A DNA stretch of 64,000 nt, from contig CANNDF010000005.1 in the NCBI GenBank assembly GCA_947503305.1, forward strand, positions 186,001 through 250,000. The letters run 5' to 3'. The notes under the pieces were generated by a model that made no database searches, was not told the origin of the DNA, and saw only the letters and a list, made by a program, of their open reading frames with translations. The position numbers and the translations under genes were made by a program. Positions 34,292 to 42,208 of the stretch are shown piece after piece; positions within the stretch are counted from its first letter, which is position 1; the number at the start of each line of letters is the position of its first letter. The stretch comes from an uncultured Dokdonia sp. (GTDB lineage Bacteria > Bacteroidota > Bacteroidia > Flavobacteriales > Flavobacteriaceae).

Positions 34292-34945
34292 TTAATCATT
34301 TTCAATAAGTTGTGGCAAATTTTTATTAAACCATTTATACTTAGTTATCACCATAATATGAGACCCTCCCGGAACTATTATACAATTATTTATATATCGT
34401 ATAGGGAATACACGATCTGCATCACCATGAATATGTATTATATCTTTACTTGGTGTTTCCTGATCCCAGCATACCATTTCTTTTACCGCCCAACTCATAT
34501 AATGCCTATCATTCATAGACAGGTATTTTTGATAGAGGGCAACTCGATCTTTTACTGTTTCTCCAAAAGCATACTTTGCGAGCTTATCTACATCTTCTAT
34601 CAAACGGGTTGGAAGGATTTTGTAGAGTTTTAGCTTTCGCGAAAGCTTCATACGTCTAGGTAATTCACTTTTAGATTTTACACTACTTATAATGATAAGC
34701 TTTTTAAGGGGTATGTGTTTTGCCATTTCTTGTACCAGTACCCCTCCAAAACTTACTCCTATCAATACAACATCAGAGTGTGTAATAAACTCAGTCATCC
34801 TTTTGGCATAATCGCTTATGGTCTCCTTAGGCCTAGGTAATTGCCATTCTAATGTGTGAATGACAAATCTATCCTCAGGTAATTGAATGTATTCAAATAT
34901 AGATGGGTTTGCAGCCATCCCTGGCATCAAGTACACATGTGTCAT
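34292..34945 (-). CDS. Alpha/beta hydrolase
   Basis: A 217-residue cytosolic alpha/beta-fold protein. The nucleophile elbow is GVSFGG with Ser65; the acid is in HIHGDADRVFP and the histidine in VPGGSHIMV. The N-terminus MTHVYLMPGMAANPSIF is typical of small flavobacterial hydrolases. The substrate is unknown. A palindrome copy is embedded in the middle of the gene and read as LSRKL in RMKLSRKLKLYK. It ends 18 bases before the transglycosylase gene, so the two may be co-transcribed. Confidence 0.85.
   Translation of the reverse strand: MTHVYLMPGMAANPSIFEYIQLPEDRFVIHTLEWQLPRPKETISDYAKRMTEFITHSDVVLIGVSFGGVLVQEMAKHIPLKKLIIISSVKSKSELPRRMKLSRKLKLYKILPTRLIEDVDKLAKYAFGETVKDRVALYQKYLSMNDRHYMSWAVKEMVCWDQETPSKDIIHIHGDADRVFPIRYINNCIIVPGGSHIMVITKYKWFNKNLPQLIEND
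34632..34647. repeat. GCTTTCGCGAAAGC palindrome, copy 4 (inside the hydrolase gene)
   Basis: Perfect 16-bp palindrome AGCTTTCGCGAAAGCT, read in the frame that gives LSRKL. Confidence 0.9.
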
Positions 34946-35154
34946 CTATCTATATATAAGGGTTTAACATCATCTAAACGTCGTATGTACGTATTTTTTT
35001 GTACCTTTGCAAGAACTTAATTTTAAGAAATCTAAAAGTTTGTGAAAACAACTCTGTAACATAGTTAATGAATCTCTACTACCAAAATTAACAAAGAGAT
35101 TTCTTATACACTCATAATAATACTATAAATACCCTTTTAATATTTTATAAATTT

Positions 35155-35454
35155 ATGGAAGCAATGACAGCGATTGAATTGACCGATAATGAGTTCTTAA
35201 GACAGTTTGAAGCTACTTTTGATGAAAAAATGGCAAAAATTGAATACTCATTACAGGAACGAAAAATCTTCCTAACCAAAATTATGATGCCTGATGGAAC
35301 CGAAGGGCATATGAACGATTTTATAGTAGCCGTCTTTAATGAGGTAGAAGATCGTAATATTAGCCTTGTTCCTACAAGCCCAGAAATCGCAAAATTTATG
35401 CGATCTAATCGTCGTAAGTACAAGAAATTATTACCTGTAGGTATTAACATCTAG
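35155..35454 (+). CDS. Small conserved protein, GNAT (YjdJ)-like
   Basis: A 99-residue cytosolic protein with FEATFDEKMAKIEYSLQERKIFLTKIMMPDG in the N-terminal half and a very characteristic C-terminus VPTSPEIAKFMRSNRRKYKKLLPVGINI. Flavobacterial relatives are usually labelled N-acetyltransferase, and the layout fits the small YjdJ-type GNAT fold, but the acetyl-CoA loop is not obvious. A TACCTTTG box at 35002 may be part of a promoter with a long leader of about 145 bases. It ends with a strong terminator. Confidence 0.7.
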   Translation: MEAMTAIELTDNEFLRQFEATFDEKMAKIEYSLQERKIFLTKIMMPDGTEGHMNDFIVAVFNEVEDRNISLVPTSPEIAKFMRSNRRKYKKLLPVGINI

Positions 35455-35471
35455 TCCTAAGACTTAAAAAT

Positions 35472-35499
35472 AAAAAAGCTACCCTAGGGTAGCTTTTTT
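35472..35499. terminator. Bidirectional terminator
   Basis: AAAAAAGCTACC and GGTAGCTTTTTT form a perfect stem around CTAG, with A and T runs on both flanks. It sits between convergent genes. Confidence 0.85.
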
Positions 35500-35522
35500 A
35501 TTTTTATAGCTTGTCTATGATA

Positions 35523-36860
35523 TTAATGCACTGATTCTTCTATAGGAACAAATTCAAATCGCACCATCCCATCTTCATCAATATTTGTAAGTATTACCTC
35601 ATGAAGTGTATTGACTAACTCAGGGTTCCAAGGAGCTTTTACTTTGACATAGTTTTCGGTAAAACCATGTATATATCCCTCTTTATTTTCACCTTCAAAA
35701 AGAACCGTACGGTTAGTGCCTATTTGTGATTCATAAAAAGATCGTCTCTTTTTAACAGAGAGTCCACGTAACATCTTACTACGTTTACTTCGTACATTTT
35801 TGGGAACAACTCCATCCATACTTGCCGCTACTGTATTATCCCTTTCTGAGTATGTAAAAACATGTAAATAAGAAATATCCAGTTCATTTAAGAAAGTATA
35901 TGTTTCTAAAAAATGAGCATCTGTTTCTCCCGGAAAACCTACAATCACATCTACCCCGATACAGGCATGCGGCATTACTTCTTTTATTTTAGCAACACGG
36001 TCTACATATAACTCTCGTTGATAACGTCTACGCATTAATCCTAATAATTCATTACTCCCACTTTGTAATGGGATATGAAAATGAGGAACAAAAGCACGTG
36101 AGGTAGCGACGATATCTATCGTTTCATTTTTTAGAAGATTAGGTTCTATAGAAGATATACGAAGACGTTCTATTCCTTCTACATCATCCAGTGCCTTTAC
36201 TAAATCTAGAAATGTATGTTTATGCTTCTTATTTCCGTACTCGCCTTTTCCATAATCGCCTATATTTACTCCTGTAAGTACGATTTCTTTAATTCCTTGT
36301 GCTGCTATCTCTGAAGCATTCTTCAAGACATTAGATAAGGTATCACTTCTAGATATTCCTCGAGCTAGTGGTATAGTACAATAGGTACACTTGTAATCAC
36401 ATCCATCCTGTACTTTTAAGAAAGCCCGAGTACGATCACCTATAGAATAGGAACCTACATAAAAGTCGGCTTCTTCTATCTCGCAAGAATGCACTTCTCC
36501 AAAATCATTTTTTGACAAATCATTCAGGTAGTCAGTAATCTTAAATTTTTCGGTAGCTCCTAGTACCAGATCTACACCATCTACTGCAGCTAACTCTTCT
36601 GGTTTTAATTGTGCATAACATCCTACCGCAGCAACAAAAGCATCTGGGTTTCCTTTTTGTGCTTGCTTGACAATCGTTTTAAACCGTTTATCTGCATTTT
36701 CTGTAACACTACAGGTATTGATCACATAGATATCTGCATTTTCTGAAAAGTCCACGCGATCAAATCCTTCGGCCGTAAAACTACGAGCGATAGTTGATGT
36801 CTCAGAAAAATTTAGTTTACATCCTAACGTATAGAATGCTACTCTCTTACGTGTATCCAT
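35523..36860 (-). CDS. mtaB: tRNA t6A37 methylthiotransferase MtaB
   Basis: A 445-residue radical-SAM enzyme that converts N6-threonylcarbamoyladenosine at position 37 of tRNAs to its 2-methylthio form. Domains in order: an N-terminal UPF0004 domain with three cysteines (AFYTLGCKLNFSET, INTCSVTENADKR, VGCYAQ), a radical-SAM core with CDYKCTYC, and a C-terminal TRAM-like domain (VLFEGENKEGYIHGFTENYVKV). Length and motifs match MtaB rather than MiaB or RimO (GCKLN and the LSVKKRRSFYE segment). Confidence 0.93.
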   Translation of the reverse strand: MDTRKRVAFYTLGCKLNFSETSTIARSFTAEGFDRVDFSENADIYVINTCSVTENADKRFKTIVKQAQKGNPDAFVAAVGCYAQLKPEELAAVDGVDLVLGATEKFKITDYLNDLSKNDFGEVHSCEIEEADFYVGSYSIGDRTRAFLKVQDGCDYKCTYCTIPLARGISRSDTLSNVLKNASEIAAQGIKEIVLTGVNIGDYGKGEYGNKKHKHTFLDLVKALDDVEGIERLRISSIEPNLLKNETIDIVATSRAFVPHFHIPLQSGSNELLGLMRRRYQRELYVDRVAKIKEVMPHACIGVDVIVGFPGETDAHFLETYTFLNELDISYLHVFTYSERDNTVAASMDGVVPKNVRSKRSKMLRGLSVKKRRSFYESQIGTNRTVLFEGENKEGYIHGFTENYVKVKAPWNPELVNTLHEVILTNIDEDGMVRFEFVPIEESVH

Positions 36861-36913
36861 GCCTCAAAATAAGTAAGCAAAATTACGCTTTTTATTCTGA
36901 TATCTATACGAGG

Positions 36914-37160
36914 CTATTTTTTTATTATTTTTCGAACGATACGTTGATTATTTACTAGCATTTCAAGAATATAAACCCCTGTATCTAATTGGTCAAAAGA
37001 CAATTGTTCCTGTCTTTGATAGGTAGATATGCGCATTACTTTTTGACCAAGACTTGTATATAGGGTCATTTCCTGAATATTTTCTATATCGGATATTATG
37101 TTTAAATCATCCAAAAAAGGATTAAGAAATACACGTACTGATGTGTTTGCGCGCTGGAAG
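36914..37160 (-). pseudogene. Remnant of a T9SS sorting domain
   Basis: About 80 residues match a type A T9SS C-terminal domain (VRVFLNPFLDDLNIISDIE ... MTLYTSLGQKVMRIS ... LDTGVYILEML ... RIVRKIIKK). There is no signal peptide and no cargo domain. The only ATG of the open frame (37204) lies inside the terminator hairpin of the upstream gene, giving an implausible MKKQVPYIYGTCFFCF start. I read this as the 3-prime end of a lost secreted-protein gene; expression from an unusual start cannot be excluded. The 5-prime boundary is approximate. Confidence 0.55.
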
Positions 37161-37169
37161 CAAAAGAAA

Positions 37170-37195
37170 CAAGTCCCATATATATATGGGACTTG
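37170..37195 (-). terminator. Terminator of the upstream lipoprotein gene
   Basis: CAAGTCCCATA and TATGGGACTTG form a long perfect palindrome around TATA; on the minus strand TTGTTTCTTTT follows. It sits about 80 bases after the stop codon of the lipoprotein gene. Confidence 0.65.
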
Positions 37196-37273
37196 TTTTT
37201 TCATTAGATCTAATTTTATTGATAGTGTTTCAAAAATGTATGTGTATATTATTTACAATTTATTTCCCGAGGA

Positions 37274-38044
37274 CTAGGGTACTGAAGGATCGTTATCATC
37301 TGGATCTCTTAATATGTCAAAACCGTCCATATCATTATCTATAATTCCGCCATCAGGATTTACATACAATTGATAATTAAGAGGTAAAAACGTGTTGATT
37401 ACTTGTGCGTTATATTCATTTTCGGAAGCCGTCGTAACAGAAACAGTTACGGAAGTACCTCCTGCCACATAGGTGGTTATCACCCATACTTGTGCGATTC
37501 TCCCATCAAAACGCAAAAGGCGCGCATTGAATTCCATAGGTATACCCGCAAATACCTGCTCCTTAAACTCTGTGCAAAGCACATCTGGTGTGCCTTCAAA
37601 TCCGTAAAACGAGAACATGGCATTGATCTCACCTGCTATAATATCCTGAGATGGAATGTTTTGAAGGATAAAACTATTAGGAATCCAACGGAACAATACC
37701 TGGTCATCATCCCTAAATACATTAACACCTATGGCTTGTGTTTGAGGGTCGGTTATCTCAAAGGCCGTAAACCCCTGAGGTATCGTAAATCCAAGCAATG
37801 GTAACTGGCTATGTATAAACTGATCTCCAGGATTTTGGATGACGGGTACCTGAGTAAGGCCCGTAATAGGAAGTGCATTAGCAAAATCCCAATATAAACC
37901 CGTATAGCCTATAACATTTTCACAGCTGGATTCTCGGTTTGCTATCGCATCGGCTTGTTGTTCTTCCACATTGTTATCGTCATCCGAACTACAGCTTAGA
38001 AGTGTTATTAAAAGAAAGACAAAAACGTATTTTAATAGTTTCAT
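37274..38044 (-). CDS. Lipoprotein of unknown function
   Basis: A 256-residue protein with lipobox LITLLSC (Cys18) followed by SSDDDNN, an acidic stretch seen in surface-exposed Bacteroidota lipoproteins. The body is beta-rich with one Cys pair candidate (SSCENVIGYTGLYWDFANALP and PDVLCTEFKE) and an Asp-rich end (DNDMDGFDILRDPDDNDPS) that resembles a thrombospondin type 3 calcium-binding repeat. I do not recognise a family. It is monocistronic. Confidence 0.7.
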   Translation of the reverse strand: MKLLKYVFVFLLITLLSCSSDDDNNVEEQQADAIANRESSCENVIGYTGLYWDFANALPITGLTQVPVIQNPGDQFIHSQLPLLGFTIPQGFTAFEITDPQTQAIGVNVFRDDDQVLFRWIPNSFILQNIPSQDIIAGEINAMFSFYGFEGTPDVLCTEFKEQVFAGIPMEFNARLLRFDGRIAQVWVITTYVAGGTSVTVSVTTASENEYNAQVINTFLPLNYQLYVNPDGGIIDNDMDGFDILRDPDDNDPSVP

Positions 38045-38201
38045 AATGTAAAGGGTATTTAGTAATTATATCTTTACATCGAAAAATTTTAATTTGTCAT
38101 CATCACTTTGCAAAAAGTATCCCTAAAAACATGTATTTTTTATTAAGAAGTACGATTTTTGTGAGGTAATAAGTACACTGTAGCGCTTCATTATCATATA
38201 T

Positions 38202-39851
38202 ATGGATTCCAAACCCGTCGTTTTACAATTCAAAATCCTTTTATATTTTGTGATATCCCTGCTTGTGGGGTTTGGTATAAACTCGTGCACATCGGATATT
38301 TCGGAAAATAAAGATCACCTCGTTTTCAGATATAATGAGCAATATCAAATCTCTACTTTAGATCCAGCATTTGCCAGAAATCCACCGATTATATGGCCTA
38401 CTAACCAGCTATTTAATGGCTTAGTACAATTGGATGACTCACTCGCTATACAACCGGATATCGCAAAGTCATGGGTCGTTTCTGATGATGCACTTACTTA
38501 TACGTTTACGTTACGAGATGATGTGTATTTTCATAAACATAGTTTATTTGGAACTATAGATAGCACACGACTTGTTAAAGCACAAGATTTCACATATAGT
38601 TTAGACAGACTCACAGATCCCAAAGTAGCATCTCCAGGAAGTTGGGTTTTAAAAAAGGTAGCAGGATATAAAGCTATAAATGATACTACGTTTACTATAC
38701 AACTCAAACAACCATTTCCTGCTTTCTTAGGATTATTAAGTATGCGTTACTGTTCTGTAGTCCCCAGAGAAGTTGTGGAGCATTATGGTAGCGATTTCAG
38801 ATCGCATCCTATCGGAACTGGGCCTTTTAAATTTAAACGCTGGGAAGAAGGTGTTAAGCTAGTTCTTCGTAAAAACGAATTATACTATGAATATGACGAG
38901 GAGGGTAATCAACTCCCCTATTTAGAGGCTATAGCGATCACTTTTTTACCCGATAAACAGAGTGAGTTTTTACAGTTTGCGCAAGGCAATATTGATTTTT
39001 TAAATAGTTTAGATCCTTCTTATAAGGATGAATTACTTACTGCTTCCGGAAAGTTAAAGGACAAATACCTAGCTGATGTTGATCTAAGTGTAAGTCCGCA
39101 ATTAAATACCGAATATATTGGGTTCTTTTTAGGTAGCGACACAGATGAGGTACAATCTGAACTTTTAAGGAAGGCTGTCAATTATGGTTTTGACCGCCAT
39201 AAGATGATTACGTATTTGCGCAATGGTATTGGTGAGCCTGCCACGCATGGTTTTATTCCTATGGGACTTCCTGGTTTTGAATATATTGAGGGGTATGAGT
39301 ATCGCCCTATGCTTTCGCGAAAGCTTATTAAAAAATACAAAAAGAAAAGCGGTAATAAGGATCCTATGATCTCTATAGGTACCAATAGTCAATATCTGGA
39401 TATCTGTGAGTATATACAGCGCGAACTACAAAAGGTTGGTCTTCGAGTAGAAATTAATGTAATGCCTCCTTCTACCCTACGGCAGATGAAAAGTAGTGGG
39501 GAGTTAGATGCTTTCCGAGCCAGTTGGATTGCCGATTATCCTGATGCCGAAAATTACTTGAGTTTATTTTATAGTAAAAACTTCACTCCTAATGGTCCTA
39601 ATTACACGCATTTTAAAAGTGCTGTTTATGATTCTATTTATGAGCATAGTTTATCTATGGTAGATATTGATACTCGCAAATTGGATTACCAGAAAATGGA
39701 TAGCATTATCATTGCAGAAGCGCCTATTATACCTTTGTATTATGATCAAGTGGTACGCTTTACGCGAAAAAACATAAGTGGTTTAACCCCTAATCCTCAG
39801 AATTTTCTAGTACTAAAAAGGGTTAAAAAAACTCCATTAAACACCTTGTAA
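38202..39851 (+). CDS. Peptide/nickel-type ABC substrate-binding lipoprotein (SBP family 5)
   Basis: A 549-residue protein with lipobox GINSC (Cys29, after a longer than usual n-region). SBP_bac_5 signatures follow: YNEQYQISTLDPAFARNPP, NQLFNGLVQLDDSLAIQPDIAKSWVVSDDALTYTFTLRDDVYFH, RSHPIGTGPFKFKRWEEG and the closing IPLYYDQVVRFTRKNISGL. Such proteins deliver oligopeptides, dipeptides or nickel to an ABC importer, but no permease or ATPase is nearby. A palindrome copy interrupts the second lobe and is read as LSRKL. Confidence 0.88.
   Translation: MDSKPVVLQFKILLYFVISLLVGFGINSCTSDISENKDHLVFRYNEQYQISTLDPAFARNPPIIWPTNQLFNGLVQLDDSLAIQPDIAKSWVVSDDALTYTFTLRDDVYFHKHSLFGTIDSTRLVKAQDFTYSLDRLTDPKVASPGSWVLKKVAGYKAINDTTFTIQLKQPFPAFLGLLSMRYCSVVPREVVEHYGSDFRSHPIGTGPFKFKRWEEGVKLVLRKNELYYEYDEEGNQLPYLEAIAITFLPDKQSEFLQFAQGNIDFLNSLDPSYKDELLTASGKLKDKYLADVDLSVSPQLNTEYIGFFLGSDTDEVQSELLRKAVNYGFDRHKMITYLRNGIGEPATHGFIPMGLPGFEYIEGYEYRPMLSRKLIKKYKKKSGNKDPMISIGTNSQYLDICEYIQRELQKVGLRVEINVMPPSTLRQMKSSGELDAFRASWIADYPDAENYLSLFYSKNFTPNGPNYTHFKSAVYDSIYEHSLSMVDIDTRKLDYQKMDSIIIAEAPIIPLYYDQVVRFTRKNISGLTPNPQNFLVLKRVKKTPLNTL
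39311..39324. repeat. GCTTTCGCGAAAGC palindrome, copy 5 (inside the SBP gene)
   Basis: Core 14-bp palindrome without extension, read as MLSRKL in the binding-protein gene. Confidence 0.9.
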
Positions 39852-39922
39852 ATTCAGAAATACACAAAATAATCTGTAACATTTTATATTTTCTTACTAC
39901 TCATTATTGTAACTAATACAGA

Positions 39923-40210
39923 ATGACTATGGGGGGATTTGGAGGAAGTGCATTGGCAGCTATTCATATCATGAAGGCAAATAGAGCAATGCTCGGTAAG
40001 CGTAAAAAAGGAACACTTTCGTTTGTAAGTTCAAAAAATGAAAAATGGGTAGATCACAAAACAGCTTCTTTTGAGCAGTTAATGGAGATTAGGAAACGAA
40101 TCAGGAGAGAGCAAAAAATTAGACAAAGGAAAATTCTTTTAATTACTCTTTTTGTTATTAGCATTGTCTTGACTGCTATTGGATATGTATTGAGTTTACC
40201 AATACTATAG
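39923..40210 (+). CDS. Small membrane protein, unknown function
   Basis: A 95-residue protein that starts MTMGGFGGSALAAIHIMKANRAML, then has a basic cytosolic region (EIRKRIRREQKIRQRK) and one C-terminal membrane helix (ILLITLFVISIVLTAIGYVL). The Gly-rich start and the same arrangement recur in flavobacteria; no function is known. It lies 71 bases after the SBP gene and faces the peptide locus. Confidence 0.7.
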   Translation: MTMGGFGGSALAAIHIMKANRAMLGKRKKGTLSFVSSKNEKWVDHKTASFEQLMEIRKRIRREQKIRQRKILLITLFVISIVLTAIGYVLSLPIL

Positions 40211-40242
40211 TAAAGCTAGTATGAATATCTTAAAAGAACAAT

Positions 40243-40270
40243 CCAGACATGCATCTTAGTACATGTCTGG
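40243..40270. terminator. Bidirectional terminator at the end of the peptide locus
   Basis: CCAGACATG and CATGTCTGG form a perfect nine-pair stem with a ten-base loop between the small membrane protein gene and the convergent last precursor-peptide gene. Confidence 0.6.
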
Positions 40271-40301
40271 ATGTTCAGTAATTAATTAATGTACGTGGTG
40301 C

Positions 40302-40505
40302 TTATACACAACACTGTCCATTTTGCATAGTTCCCCAAACATTATTACCTCCTGGAGAAGCTATACATGGTTCTCCATCATATCCTGCACCTGGACAAAT
40401 AAATCTACGATAGCAATTACTTCCTCCCATAGGGCTTATTCCTCCATTAATTGATTTTTGCTCTTCTTTGTTTAGAGCCTTTCCTAAATTTGATAAATTT
40501 TTCAT
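40302..40505 (-). CDS. Double-glycine leader peptide precursor A
   Basis: A 67-residue precursor. Leader: MKNLSNLGKALNKEEQKSINGG, with the amphipathic helix and GG cleavage site of bacteriocin-type leaders processed by C39 peptidases. The predicted core is 45 residues, Gly-rich, with five Cys (SNCYRRF, CPGAG, EPCIAS and a final CCV). It is the last gene of the locus, placed after the HlyD gene, and carries its own upstream two-hairpin element and downstream terminator. The odd Cys number leaves one free thiol or implies a dimer. Activity is unknown. Confidence 0.85.
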   Translation of the reverse strand: MKNLSNLGKALNKEEQKSINGGISPMGGSNCYRRFICPGAGYDGEPCIASPGGNNVWGTMQNGQCCV

Positions 40506-40541
40506 AATTAAAAAATTTTAAATAATTGTTAGAGTCCTGAC

Positions 40542-40589
40542 CATTTAAAGACATTCAGGGTTTATGTCTAATCCTCGCGAAAGAATATC
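40542..40589 (-). promoter_or_regulatory. Two-hairpin element of precursor A
   Basis: CATTTAAAGACAT, then ATGTCT, form the first stem (AGACAT/ATGTCT, 40549-40569). TCGCGAAAGAATA, with a degenerate partner, forms the second. The near arm is 44 bases from the start codon. It begins at the stop codon of the HlyD gene. Confidence 0.65.
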
Positions 40590-41876
40590 TTAACTAGACA
40601 CAGCACTTTTTAATTGATAAAAGAAGCGTTCTAATAATCGTAAGTCTTCGGTTATAATTTTTGCTTGTCCTAGCATTTCATGTTTAAAGGGGATTTCTTT
40701 TTTATATGTGGTTATTAGTTTTTCAGGCAGATCTACATTAACTAGATACAATCCTTCTTCATCTGGAATAAGGGATATAGAATGTATGGTTCCTTGTAAA
40801 GCCCCATATTCTTTATTTGGGAAGTTTTCTAGCTGTATGGCTACTTTCTGCCCTACTTGGATTTTTCCTGAGTTTAAGCTTGGGGATTTAAGCCTAGCGA
40901 TATAAGATGTATGCTCTGTAGGAATAACTGTAAAGACCAGATCTCCTTGTAAGACTGTTTGATTTTTATTCCAGATATGTAAGAAAGAAACGGTTCCTTC
41001 GATCTTTGCGGTTAATACATATTGCATTTCCCAATCTTTTATCGCTCTTTTAAGTTGATTGAATGACTGTTTTACATTCTTTAATAGATTAATATCGTCT
41101 TTGGTTTTATTTATATCTGTATTATATGAGATTTTGTCTGCATTACTGATCGCTTCTTGTAATTGAGATATAGAAATATCCATGTTTGTAAAGCTTCGTT
41201 CTGCCTGCGTGTAGGTTACTTGCTTTGCCTCATACTCTTGTGCAGATATCACTCCTTTTTTAAATAATTTTTGATGTCTATCCAGATCGTTCCTGAGTAG
41301 AATCAATTCTGATTTATTATTCTTTTTCTGAGACTTTAATGCTCGTAATCGGGCTTGTAATTGAGTTTTTGATACATTATTTGCTAACTCTTCACTTGAG
41401 AAAGGGAGTAGTTTTTTGTGCAATTGATACTGGAGGTATTCATTTTCAAAGACTACATAGTCTGATGTAATATTACCTAGTGAGAGTATCGGTATTATAT
41501 CTATAGGAAATGTAAAGTCTTGGTTAGTTAGATGTAATGTATCTATAATTGATTTTAAAAAATAGACGTCTTTCGTAGCTGCTGAGTTTTCTATAACTGC
41601 TAGTGGTGTTCCTTTTTTTACATATTGATTGTCTTTTACAAAAAGAGTATCAATACTTCCAGATATTTTTGCATATTCTTTTTGAGGTGATACCGTTGTG
41701 GTTACCATGGCCTCCGTTTTTATTACATCTGGATATTTTACAAACCATGAGATGCTACATACCATAAGTAATAGGCAAAAAACAAGGGTATTTCCCCAAC
41801 GAATCATCCAGTTAGGAACTCTTGTAAGTATTTCTTGAACGTGCTCGCTACGAAGCTCTAAATTATTGTTTGGCAT
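40590..41876 (-). CDS. HlyD family membrane-fusion secretion adaptor
   Basis: A protein of about 428 residues, starting at MPNNNLELRSEHVQEIL because the terminator hairpin at 41894 overlaps the longer frame. It has one N-terminal membrane helix (WGNTLVFCLLLMVCSISWFV), a lipoyl-like half (MVTTTVSPQKEYAKISGSIDTLFVKDNQYVKKGTPLAVIE), a long coiled coil (about residues 140-270), and the second half KIEGTVSFLHIWNKNQTVLQGDLVF. It links the ABC exporter to an outer-membrane channel for secretion of the processed peptides. It lies between precursors B and A. Confidence 0.9.
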   Translation of the reverse strand: MPNNNLELRSEHVQEILTRVPNWMIRWGNTLVFCLLLMVCSISWFVKYPDVIKTEAMVTTTVSPQKEYAKISGSIDTLFVKDNQYVKKGTPLAVIENSAATKDVYFLKSIIDTLHLTNQDFTFPIDIIPILSLGNITSDYVVFENEYLQYQLHKKLLPFSSEELANNVSKTQLQARLRALKSQKKNNKSELILLRNDLDRHQKLFKKGVISAQEYEAKQVTYTQAERSFTNMDISISQLQEAISNADKISYNTDINKTKDDINLLKNVKQSFNQLKRAIKDWEMQYVLTAKIEGTVSFLHIWNKNQTVLQGDLVFTVIPTEHTSYIARLKSPSLNSGKIQVGQKVAIQLENFPNKEYGALQGTIHSISLIPDEEGLYLVNVDLPEKLITTYKKEIPFKHEMLGQAKIITEDLRLLERFFYQLKSAVSS

Positions 41877-41893
41877 ATCATATATTTTAAAAT

Positions 41894-41916
41894 GATGCTC
41901 GTTAAAAACGAGCATC
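41894..41916 (-). terminator. Terminator after precursor B
   Basis: GATGCTCGTT and AACGAGCATC form a perfect ten-pair stem around AAA, 11 bases after the stop codon of precursor B, followed by T-rich DNA on the minus strand. Confidence 0.7.
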
Positions 41917-41927
41917 AAAAACTCTAA

Positions 41928-42125
41928 TTATATAGGCCAGCATTGACTGCATCCTATATGACAGTAGAACCCATTACTACAGTCACTAGCTTCCTGACAA
42001 GGTGGATTTAAAAAGGAATTGTCATCATGACACTGAAAAGCATTCACAAATCCTCTTAACCCTCCTTGGATCAATTTTTGTTCGGCCTTTTCTAAAGCTT
42101 TCCCTAAATTCAATAAATTCTTCAT
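41928..42125 (-). CDS. Double-glycine leader peptide precursor B
   Basis: A 65-residue precursor. The leader MKNLLNLGKALEKAEQKLIQGG is nearly the same as in the other four. The core is 43 residues with six Cys (FQCHDD, PPCQEASDC, FYCHIGC and SQCWPI), compatible with three disulfides. It lies between the exporter gene and the HlyD gene, with its own upstream element that starts right at the exporter stop codon. Confidence 0.88.
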   Translation of the reverse strand: MKNLLNLGKALEKAEQKLIQGGLRGFVNAFQCHDDNSFLNPPCQEASDCSNGFYCHIGCSQCWPI

Positions 42126-42160
42126 CGTTAAAAATTGTTACTAGTTGTTAATTTCTTGAT

Positions 42161-42207
42161 CATTTAAAGACACTCAAAATCTATGTCTATTCTTCGCGAG
42201 AGAATAT
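42161..42207 (-). promoter_or_regulatory. Two-hairpin element of precursor B
   Basis: CATTTAAAGACAC with ATGTCT (42168-42188) gives the first stem; TATTCTTCGCGAGAGAATA gives the second. In RNA the end pair of the first stem is U-G. The near arm is 43 bases from the start codon. Confidence 0.7.
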
Positions 42208-42208
42208 C

